A stretch of 64,000 nt of DNA, from the NCBI GenBank assembly GCA_932294295.1, contig OW028575.1, positions 37,884,253 to 37,948,252 on the forward strand, written 5' to 3'. The stretch's first letter is position 1. Each line of letters opens with the position of its first letter. Under the pieces are notes generated by a model, which worked only from the letters and a program-made list of their open reading frames with translations, had not been told where the DNA came from and did not search any database. Made by a program: the position numbers and the translations under genes. This stretch comes from Alitta virens (Eukaryota > Annelida > Polychaeta > Phyllodocida > Nereididae). Positions 23,701 to 35,700 of this stretch are shown piece by piece.

Positions 23701-26700
23701 TATTTTCATCCTCAAACTTTTCAAATAGAGTATTGTAAAGGGTGGCAGGGTGCGATAAATTAAAACCTGGTTCATGGAAAGGACAGGTCCCCTGGAGGTC
23801 TGGGGTTGGGCATTGACTCAACATTTATGCACTTTTCTTCCTCATATTTATTCATTCCAAGCATGTAACAGCATACAATGGACAGAAATGTTTGTAACGA
23901 ACACCTCTTTCAACAACTTGAAGTTTCCTATTTTTCCAGACAAAAATTGTTTTGCATTCTTGTCATCATTATAGCCATATGTCCTCGTTACAGTGACTGA
24001 ACAGAAATGTATATAGATTGAAGAGGGAACTTCAGCAAAATTATTGCAGATAAAATCGATGTTATTTTAAGTTTAAAAAAAAAACAATGTTCTACAAACA
24101 AATTAATACTGATAAACAGGTGAATATTAATTATACTGGAACTAAAACAGTCGATCTAATGGTTGGATATAAGTGTTTTTTAAGACATTTTTCATTCTAC
24201 ATGGCAATGATTAAAGGGGGCAAATTCCACATACCACCGATTTTAATTTAAATCCCCACGGACCAGAATTCATTATAGTGACTACACTATTTTTGGCAGC
24301 AATGATCTGCATCAGATTCCAATACTAATTGCATTATTCGATTACCACATGAGAAATTGGGGTTTTTAATCTTTTTTTTTCTTCTTTTTTTTTTAATTCG
24401 TTTACCCAGCGGATGAGAATTAGACATTTCAGTGTACATTGTATTTATGAAAAAACAGATGACCCAACAATAATTTTACCACCTCAGAACTAAGCCAAAA
24501 TACAATACTAGTTCACAATCTTGGCAGCTCAGCATGCTACCACAGAGCTAAGCCCATGTTCTCATTTTTTAGAAGTCATCCATAGCATCTATACCGCCTG
24601 TAGGTGTTCTATATGTGCTCTAATGCACTTGTTCGAGTAGAGAATGGAGTTATTCATTATACATGACACTCTATTAATGATAGGTTTTAGGCAGAATGCA
24701 CTACGGGAATATATGCAAGAATGCAGGTCGAGGCCAGTTCCATATTCATTCATGCCCAAGTGTTTGCTCGAAGCACGTTTAAGATGCAGAAATGTAGGAA
24801 ACGTGTCTTTCAAATATTTACTACGTCAATAGCACCTCATTAGAGAAGTAAAAACAAATTACACTACGTTTCTGGAGTGACATGCAGCCATTAGGTATAC
24901 CTACTGGAAGAATAATTGAATGTTTTTATTTATTACTCACAAGAAAATAATAGAGCCTCACCTAGCAATGTTCTTTGTTAGACAAAAGACTAGTAATAGT
25001 GGCCCAAAACGGACCCAAAACACAATTTCTTTAAAATTCGTAATATATTAAGTAATGAAATTGTAATAATATGTAACAAGTAATTATTATCAAACAATGA
25101 CTCCAGGTGGCTTAATATAACTATTGGTAAATATTTTCCTAAAGTTTAGCCAATTTTCTGCAGTTGAGAGGTATTGAAGATATTTCGGGCAACAAGTAAG
25201 TATTTTTCGTAATGCAACGTAAATAAAATATAAGATACCAGGGGCGTAGTTAAGGGAGGGATTTGAGTCCCCCCCCCCCCACCATTTCCGGCTAAGCCCC
25301 TGTAATTTACAAGTTGTACATTACAGGGGCAGTACAACAGAAAGTGATAACACCTTCAAAATTAAAAACCTTTAATTATTTACCTTATTATAAACACATT
25401 TGAGGCTCCTACTAGAATAGGACCATTTCATCATGATAGCATGTAAACTGTGGTCTTGGCACCACTTATCCTCCAGCAAAAAGCATGGACATCACTAGAA
25501 TCTGGAGTTCAGGGGATCAAAATATGATCTTGTCAGACTCGGAGACATATTTCCTGTTTCTTACATTGCCTCAAAAAGGAAGACACATGACATTATATCG
25601 TTTGTGAGTGTCAGACATGGAATAAATGGCCTAACACAAGAGGAGTTTTGTCAATTCTGTGGTTATGTCCATTAAAAAGAATGTCATAAATATCTCAAAA
25701 AGCAGCAATTTGTCAGTTTGGTTATACAATTAATGTAGGAGAAAAGCATATCCTTGTCAGTTTAATGATTAACAAAAGTTGTAATAAAACCAAACGTTTC
25801 CATGGTAACTAATATCCTTAGCCGTACATCACTTCCCATGATAATCCATATAACTTCCTTTTTTTGTGGATTGATTATTCTATTTCCTAAAACAGTTTCA
25901 TCCAAAAGTGCATAAAAATCCGAGTGCTTCAGGTAAAGGTCTTTCTGTGAATCAAATGAATCAAAGGCAAAATCATGGTCCTGTTAAAATCACATTCCTT
26001 GCACAGAGCAGTCATATGAATATACACCATCAACACAATCATGTTAAACATTGTCATCCATGACCATGGAGTACAGGATGAGTAAGCAACCAGCTAGCTA
26101 GCTGCATAGGAGCTCCAACAGTCATATTCCAGCTTGCCTATTTTAGCTCTTTGAGTCACGGAGCAGGCTTTGGGTGGCCATGGGCGCACACTGGATTATG
26201 CCTGCCTAAAAAAAACACCACCTGAACGGGCGCATTGTATGTGCTGCTCATAGCTATAACCGTCAACACATCACTGACGTAATAATATATAACTGGAATT
26301 TGAAATCTAGATGTAGCTGTGTCTTCCGTAGCCTTCCGTAGCCTCCTTAGCAAGAACATGAGGATTTAATCAAGGACGCATCAAATCAATGTGCACCATT
26401 CTTTACATTTAACTGGACCATTCTGATAAATGACAGGAGTGTCGTGTCATTTGTCGTCATATGATGTCATGCCTACTCCTTTGTGTGACCTATAGCTTCA
26501 CCTAACCACACATGGGAACGGAATTAATTGGAATGAAATGCAATGATCTGGCAGTTAAGTCTACAAGTTGTAAATTACATATCCAGTGACACTGAATTAT
26601 GCGGTCACAGGCAGCCTCGGAGTCCCATACTAGCAGCAATATTAATTTCATCTAAAAATTTAAAAAATTCACTTATGATGTGTGCAGTGGTGATACTCAT

Positions 26701-29700
26701 GGGTAAACCAGAACAATAGTCCTTTTATTTAAACATCACTCATACCATAGTCGAGTGATCCGTACTACAAACAGACAAGCAGGCCAGCTTACTCACACCA
26801 TGTACTAAAAAAAAACTCAAGTCTTATATCTCTATAGATATTCTCAGGTAGCTAGTACATTGCACAAGATCAGCTGCCAGAGGCAGATGTTATGATGACA
26901 TGATAAGGCTTGGATTTCATGTTACACATTTAGCCCATGAGTGGGGTCTGTACCTTGTCCCAGCATAGACAGTCTATTCGACACCAAGTATAAGGTAGGG
27001 CAATCTGAGAAGTAGGCTGTAGGTCAACCAGCGACCTTCAGCAGAGCTGACAGCTGCTGACCAATGCCTTGACCACTAAGCCACCTGATATCCGCTTATA
27101 ACGATACTTGCAAAAGTCTTCATTACAACCAGGTCACGTTATGTTGTCTGTGGTTATGAGATAGGCTTGTGCAAGTTTTATCTCAAGTGCAAAGGCTGAA
27201 AATCGAACTCAATCAGGATCTACGGCGGAGATGCCTGTGGTTTTAACCCCTAGACATACTTACTGTCATATCATTGTAAATATTACGGCCGTTCACGAAC
27301 GTCGCCGAAGTGCCCCTGCTTATCTGTATGTAAACCCCGCGCATGCGCAATGCTAATAAATATACATGTGCTACAAACATGGCGTTTGTTATGACACTTA
27401 CTATGTAGCAACATGTTTAATCAAGACAGTTTAATTTTACCTTATCTTGTCTGATCTTATCCTTATCTTATCTTATCTTGTCTTATCTCTTATCTTATAT
27501 ATCTTATAGGAAGATCTTAACTTATATCTTATCTTGACTTATGCACAGGTTAGATCGTCTTTAATTTCTTCGTTTAACTAAAAGGAATATTTGATTGCTT
27601 GCAACTAAAGGAATATTTGATTGCCATAGCTCTATAGCTCTAATTCTCAAATTCCATTTTGCATACATGTTTACGTATACCACTCACTAGAGGTCAGTGT
27701 CTGCAACTGCTGGCCACCTAGTGGAAACCACTGGAAAGTCATTAATTACTCACATCAAAGGTCATAGACCATATGGACTATGCGCATTGCACCAGCTATG
27801 GCAGGGCATATTTATGCACAAACATAACAATTCAAAATGTTTATCGATCAGGCTAATTAATGTTCTTGTTAATTGACCCAGAATTGGCCTACAGTAGAGA
27901 CCATTTCGGCAATCAATGAAACATCTATATTTATGGAAATTCCACTAATCACTGATGGCTCACATAGGCTTAGAAAAGTTGAAGACGTGCTCCCGCGTGA
28001 ATCATTGAGTCATCCTCAATATTAGTTTATGAACCAAAACATAAATACACTGTTTGCAACATTTTAACTGACTTCTCACAACGGAACTGCTTCGAAACAT
28101 ATTTTGTACTACACAGAGAATGGGATCAATTCCCTCATAAACTGATTTCTCATGCCTGAGCCATATAGTTAAATATATTGTCACTGGTGATAACTGCTAC
28201 ATTGCAGGGCTTCCAATTGAACTGTTAGTACTCTGTAGTAGAATTGTTGCATGCAAAGTTAAGCAAAATTCATTTTACCTAATTCTAAGCCTGATTTCAA
28301 GCTCTTTTTTTTTTAATAATAATAATTTCATAGTTAGTCAGTTTTCAAGCTGGATGTCTAGAACAAACACGTTTTTTGGTTGTTGTTCTTTTTTTTCGGG
28401 TTTCGGGGGGGGGGGGGGGGGGTGGATTGCTGAATTAAGCCATACAGTTTTTATAACAGAACTGATGGACTTGGAAAATAAACTCCAGGGGGCGTCATTA
28501 GTCTGGCAGTCTCTCAAGCCAATGGCAGTCAATGATTTACATGACATCCTCTGGGGTGTTATTTCCAAGTCAATGCAGTTTACTGTAAAGGACCAACTGG
28601 TTGGGAGAAATGCACTCTACTCCTATGAAAAAATAAATAAAATAATTTCCATCTTACCTTTGGCCATGCTGGGTTGAGGAACTTGGCTTTCTTAGCATCT
28701 CTGAGGGCCAGTTCTGGTTTCTTGAGCTTCATGTAAGCAGCTGCCCGATTGCTGTATATGATGTAGTTGTTGGGGTCCAGTGCAAGGGCCTGGGTGTACA
28801 ATTCCACTGCCCTGTCGAACTTGCCACTTTGGATCGCCTGGTTGCTTTCTCGCACTTTCTCCAAAAACTCTGTCCGACTGCCTCCCCTGGCCGCCCCCTC
28901 CGACCCCTCTGCATCATGCTTGGCCTGGAAAAGAAAATGAATTGTAAGGTGGTGGTCAATTGTGGGGTGTCCTGCGTTATGTGGTGGTCTTCATTTTGAG
29001 CCCATGTATTAAGACGGAGATTAGCTGTCAGGTGGTCTTAATTGCGAAGTGGTCTTTATTGACAAGTGGACTAAATTGCGAGGTGATTTCAATTGTGAGG
29101 TGGTCTTGATATTGACCATGGTGTTATAGAGCATTCAATTAAACTGACTAGTTAGTTTCAAAACAACCTGTCAAATTAAAGCTAGACAAAGCTAGGTACC
29201 TTCTGCTATACGGAACTACCTGGCTAAAGCTGGCTACTCAAAGCTGGATCTAAAAAGTACATGCAGCACTATCAGATGCATAGGTTGAGAGTTACGAATA
29301 TTTTTCATTTCTTTACGAAAATATGTCAATTGCACATACATATTTACGACTTCTTACATTTACCAAGGTTTATATTTTGTAAGTGGTGGCAGGTGTAAGC
29401 TGACTATAAGCTAGCAGTGGACAGAAGCAGTTGGCTTTAGCCAGTTATAGTGTCTAGAATCACCCATATTTTATGAGCTCTGGCCAATCCCTAAGTTTGT
29501 CGTTTGCCCAAACAACTGTTGATTCCAGGGAGGTCTTAAAACTTTAATGTGAACCAAGGTATTGCAGAAAATTCTTTTTATTTTAACTTAAGTGGCTCTC
29601 TTCCCCACCCACCAATTCACTGTTTACTTTGACCCCCACACTTGCATAGGTCACATGGTCAGTTGTGGTGGGCTGCTTGGACTCAGTGTAGTCAGTTTGA

Positions 29701-32700
29701 TTGAACAAGCAGCAACTTCGGGCCATGTGGGCTTGATTGACGTGATCTTATACCTGCGAGTTGGCTTTAATAATGAGGTGGTCTTAATTTTGACATAATC
29801 TAATTTCGAGGTGATCTTAAATTAAAGATGGTCTCAATTTTAAAGTAATCAGTTTTAAGTTGTATTAATTTTGAGTAAGGTCTAAATTTAAGGTGCTCTT
29901 AATTATGAAGTGGTAATTATTTCCAGATGGTCTCAATTTTGAGGTAATCTGAAATGGTCTTAATTTGAAGGTAGTCTGAACTGTCAAGTAGTCATAATTG
30001 TGACCTTTATTTAGAGGAGGTCTAAATTGTGAGGTGGTCTTAATGTTGAGGCATTCACATTTTGGGGACCTGTCCAAGTGGTCTTTGAATCGAGGTGGTT
30101 TTAATATTTTTGTCTTTTAATTGAGGGGTATCAGTGTACACGATGGGCTTCATATATATGACTTCAGCATACTTGCAACTTGATTGTTCAGCTTTAGCCC
30201 TCAGAAATAAATAAATATACTATATAAATAGACAAATAAATAAGAATAAAACGTATAGACAAATATCTTTCTATAGTAAATTAAAATATCTATCTATATA
30301 TAAATAAATAAGTTTATAGAAGCATGATCCAGGTGGATGATACATAACGTAAATACAATTAATTAGAAACCCAGTTCAAGGTTTTAGGAATTTATGATCC
30401 TTTTAACATTGATTTAGTCTGAATGAATTAACCAGCACATATTTTCATGTTGAACAAACGCTAATTAGATATAGCTATGCTATTATGCAACATAGAAGTC
30501 AACACGAGCTAGCAGTTAGTACAGTAAAGAGACCGAAGCTCATAACACTGGATAATTTCATAGACACTATTTTCTCATGGATCATTTTGACAAACCATTC
30601 CAATTATGCCAAAATATCATAAAACCAGATAGACCTTATAATTGCACCATTCTAGATCTACACTGGAATTTTCTGTGTGTAAATAAACGTTTTCCCACGA
30701 CATTTCCATGCCGATAAATAACTCTGACGTGATTCCTACATTATGCTAACGAGTTATTTGTATATCTTAAATTGATGGACATTTTACATTTTTTCTTCCC
30801 TGTAAGGCTTTATTTTATTGATAAAAATAAAAATAGGACATATTTAATGAAAGTCATAATGCTATTGCAATAAATCTATATCAAAGACTTGACTGCTTTT
30901 CAAAAATGTTGTCACTGGATCCAACTATATGTGTAAAACAAATCTAAAAAGCTCTGATTTATAAGAAATTTATACAATATTGATATTTAACTATAGTCTA
31001 ATATTACTATTGTGTCTATAAATTTACTAACATGTCATATCATCATAACGTGTTAGTAAAAGTAACGATAACTTAAAAAATGTCGTTATGAGTAATCAGT
31101 TACATACCCCACTAACTTAAGGCTTATAATTAAGGCTGTCTCGCTAGATTATAAATGTCTGTAATCGCTTATAGATGAAATCAAGTTATTATCATTGTAA
31201 TAATTACCTAGAATAGTCTTTCAAACTTCTATTCTTCATTCGTGACATCATGAGGAATTTAGTCAAACAAAGTTAATTGCTAAACGGTTTTGATTAAGTC
31301 TTAGTTATGTCGGATAGGCTTTTAGAATGCTATCTTGTTTGGCTTGACTGTTGTTTTGATTCTTTAGAAAATTAAACATTTAATTGAGAGTGCAAACACA
31401 GGAGAAAACTGTGACATCCATTCCCTAAGAATCAAGAGAAAATTGAAGAGTGATTATAAGTAATGATTACAATTATAATAATATCACTTATCATTAATTA
31501 AGGTTGACTCACAATCTGTACGTGTTGTAAGACGACTTTACAAGGTATCAGACATTTGATATATATAAAGCAAGATATTGCCTTGTAAAAAATTGTTGTA
31601 TTTTGGTCATTATTGCTCCATAGAAATACCCATTCCTAACTTCGCAAATTTTTATTAAGGCGCAGGCCTCATCAGGAAAATATAGTGCTGACAAGGTGGG
31701 GAAAGTTTCTGAAAAAATAATCAAGTTATTGTGTACCTTTATATGGAATAATTTTGCCAAAGCACTTGATAAGTTCTGTGAAAACGTTGACAATGGAACA
31801 ACGTTTGATTGATTGCTTCAGTATAGTTATTATATTTTTTTGCATAAACATACATTTAATACAATTAGGACAAAACATATCTTGCGTGCAAAACTGGATC
31901 TAACCTAGGGCTCTATAATTTTTTTTTTTTTTTGGAAAGTGGTTCCAACAGTAGCGCATTACATGTTCCATAACAACCAGAAATGAATTAAATGCTGTGC
32001 CAGGACATGAACTGCGTGACTTTGAATAGGCTGTTGGTCTAGCTGGCCGCCTGCGTGATGTCATTCATTTGGCTAGGGGGCATAAAACAGTGCACAGAGG
32101 TACAGCATGTACAGGGGAAGATCACTGCTAACTGTTGGCTATACTGTGGGACATGCAGGTACGCCAGCCATTGCAGCCAATACAAACTCTATGGCCCTTG
32201 TATTTAAACAATTTTGTTCTGTGTCATTTCCTGTACGCAATACACCATTTCTAAAAAATTCCTATGTAACTTTTTATATTTTTTCCATCTTGTACAAATA
32301 TATATAATGACCAACAAATGTTGCTAACAATTACTATAGGTACCTACAGCCGGCCAATAAATGAGCAAAATGTTGGAAAAAGATAAATTGTTTGTGTCCA
32401 GATGAGTGTTCATGGTAAAACAATAAGATAAACCAGAACTTTAACCCCTTTAGCATGGTCTTAATATTTTTGAAGAGACGATTAATATTAATATCAATAT
32501 ATTGGCATTCTTCACACCAGTATTTGAAATTGCCTAATTACAGTAGGTAAATGACAGAACAGTTTTACAGTCTATGTTGAGGCAGGTGAAAGACCCCAGC
32601 AATGGGGTTAATGTGTAAAATGGTGTGGATTCCAAGCAAACCATATCATCTCATCATCACGTCTGCTTGCGTCAGCTAGTCATATAATCTGGCTAGGCTT

Positions 32701-35700
32701 CAGTAGCATTGGGACATTGAGACATTCACAGATCTTTTTTTCTGCATAGGAATATATGTGCAAATATCAAATATACTTTCAAATTCATCTTTTACTTTTT
32801 CAAATTTTAATTTTCGGAACTGGATGCAGGAATTTCAATAAGCTACTGCCGATTTAAATCAAAACAATCGAGAGATATATATCTTCGGATCAACTGGTCC
32901 AGCTGCAGCAGGTGATGTAGTGCTCTCGCCATCTTAGTACACTTAAGTACACTTATATCGATTTATTAGATGCCAGCAATTTTGTAATCGTTACCAGGGA
33001 ATCGATATTAACCAGTTGGTTTTTGGCATAATCAGCTGAATATAATGAAAGTAATTATGTTAATAACATAGCTTAATCCCAAAAACAGGGACCCTAAAAG
33101 CTAGGTTTTTTGTTTAAATCGATTTATTATTTTTATATGACGGGGTTAAAAAAAAAAGAATTGGTCAAGCGGTGGAGAGCGAATTATGTCCACACATTTC
33201 ATATAGTAAAAATCATATATGAATTGGAATTATGTCCCAATGAATAAGATTATAACTACTAATATACAAAACAAAAACCCATTTAATGCTCAACGAAGTA
33301 TGAAAATAGTCCATGAGACTTCTTCTAATGGTTAACTTCAAAACAAAAAAATCAAGACTAGCGATATTATTTTTGTTAGGTAATTTTTTTAACTTGTTCT
33401 AGATAAATGTATACAAAAACTGGGCATTCGTGTAATTTAGCTACTCGCCTAGTTAATTTAAGAGGCTTAAACAAAAGGTATTTGTTCAGTCCACTTACGA
33501 AAAGAAACATTTATTTGATGGTTAAGCACATAAATATGACTTTAAAAAACAACAAGGCTACAGATCGTTGCCAAAATTTCGCCAAGTATTCTATAATAGA
33601 ATTCCAGATAGGCTAGAAAACACATGTTTTTATTGCATTCCAGCGATTCCGCAATTTCTAAAAAAACTGTATCACTTATTTCAGTTTGTGTTGAAGGCAC
33701 TCAAAGAATATTTGAGAAATATTTGGGCAAACTTCCATCTGTATATACGGTGTACAAATGCTCGGTAAAAACGAACAAAAATGTGTTTTTCACATTTTGT
33801 CTTTTTGCAAGAACATAGCAAAACCAGTTTTACTTTAACGTGTTGAGTTAAAGCAGTTACGATATTTTAATTACATATCAGCGACACTTAGATTCATGAT
33901 GAGTAAGTAGCCTGTTACGTCACATTATGTAAAGATAATATTAATTCCATTGTGTATCTGTAAATTAACAAATTATGCAGATATGAGTCACGCATCATGG
34001 ATTTCGTTCGGCATTTAATTGACTCGCATTCCTCTACACACAATATATTGGGGGTAGATGTGTAACATTGAGTGGACTCCCAGCCTTATCATTCCATCAT
34101 TACATTACTCTGGCAGCTGGTCATATTAGCTAACTAACCCTCCATATTGGCTTAGTTGTAAAAGTTACTCCAAGTATGTCTAAGAAATTGCTTTAACTAC
34201 ATATTGTATTGAGCAAGCTTGTGTCATTTGTTGCCTGGATATAAATATCGTGGAAATCGCAGATGAACTATATAGATTGCCTTAAAAGCGAGGTAGCCTT
34301 CCGTAATAATGGATGACCTGAAATTATGGGCTCAGTCGCAACACAATGTACATTGCTGCTACAACTAAAGACAAAGGAAAGTTGACATTTTAGATGAGTA
34401 ATCATGACCTTAAAATCGTGATGTGAGGCACAATATGAAGTCCATGTAATTCATCAGTGAATCAAATAGATATCTAGGTCTATATATGTGGCCTTGACAT
34501 GTGGGTATATTTCATTCATTCAATATGCATTTTATTTGAGTCTCTAAAATACTGAGTGGCTGGTATTTTTTTTCTTACATGCATTGTACATTGGGTGAGT
34601 CTATATCTGTCTATCACCTATCTATAAGTCTGTCTGTCCATCTATCCATCTATCTATATATCCTATTTATCTATCTATCTATCTATTTCTGTCTATCTAT
34701 CCTATCTATTTCTATCTATCTTTCTATCTATGTATCTATCTATCTACCCCTCTCTCTATTTATCTGTCTTTCTATCTGTCTATTTATCTGTCTATCTGTC
34801 TATCTATTTGTCTATTTATCTGTCCGTCTGTCTGTCTAGACACTGAAGAGGAAAATATATTTCTTATCTTCTGACTAAAGTTTAATTAACCATAAAATAC
34901 AATTCACCAAGACGGAATAGAATTCCGACATCCTTAACAGCAAGCTGTCACTCCGTGAGCGGGTATCATCCGAGATGTAAATGCCCCTTCTTGGCAGAAT
35001 TAAAGATGCAACGGAAAGGGATTGTTGTTGGCATCACGCTTCACTGACCACGGATCGATTAACCCAACCATCAAGAAAGCTGGTCTAATCAAGTCTAATC
35101 TATGCAGCTACAGAGGCTTGGCCAATTAACAATACCAACAATTACCACTGGTTCGACTGCAGCTAAATTATGCAAGCAAAATAGGGAGGGATTATATACG
35201 CACCTCTGTTCTTATCAAAAACAACACTGCAAGGTGTTACCATTGGCATCAAATAATCACAAAAGAACACAACAGATAATACATCAATGGGATATATATA
35301 TATTTATCAAAGGGTAATACCTGTCTGGGGTAATGTTTGAAAGCAAATTGCTTGACCGTTTACTGCTTTAGACGTAAAGTATACAATACGCGATCCCTAA
35401 TGCACATCACTTGAAATTGGTCTAAAGGAGCTCCAAGGATCTGGTAATAAAGTCGACTTTTCAATGCGTACAACAAAATCCACACCACTTTGATAAAAAA
35501 GAATTTCCTAAGTTTATAATTGGCAATAACACTGGATCATTATCAATCCTATTTTGTGTATCACAAATTGTGTCAAAGTCAAAATTGGCCTTGGTCAAAA
35601 ATAGTCTGACTTTTGTCTCATAGGTTCACAAATCTCTGTATAAAGACTATAGTCACTAGATGTGATAGAGTCTATATACATACATATTTAAGTATATGTA

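Larger units (their letters stand above)
20368..28657 (-). other. TTC28: TTC28 intron 2, repeat-rich
   Basis: An 8.3-kb intron. It holds a 160-bp MITE, tandem foldback elements, two SINE families, a 51-bp minisatellite, a C12 tract and a foldback copy just before exon 2. I found no further exon. Long open frames at 22925-23652 come from the minisatellite. Confidence 0.8.

Noticed and set aside
34579..34839. 86-codon frame rich in Ser, Ile, Tyr and Leu
   Set aside because: Translation of the TATC microsatellite.
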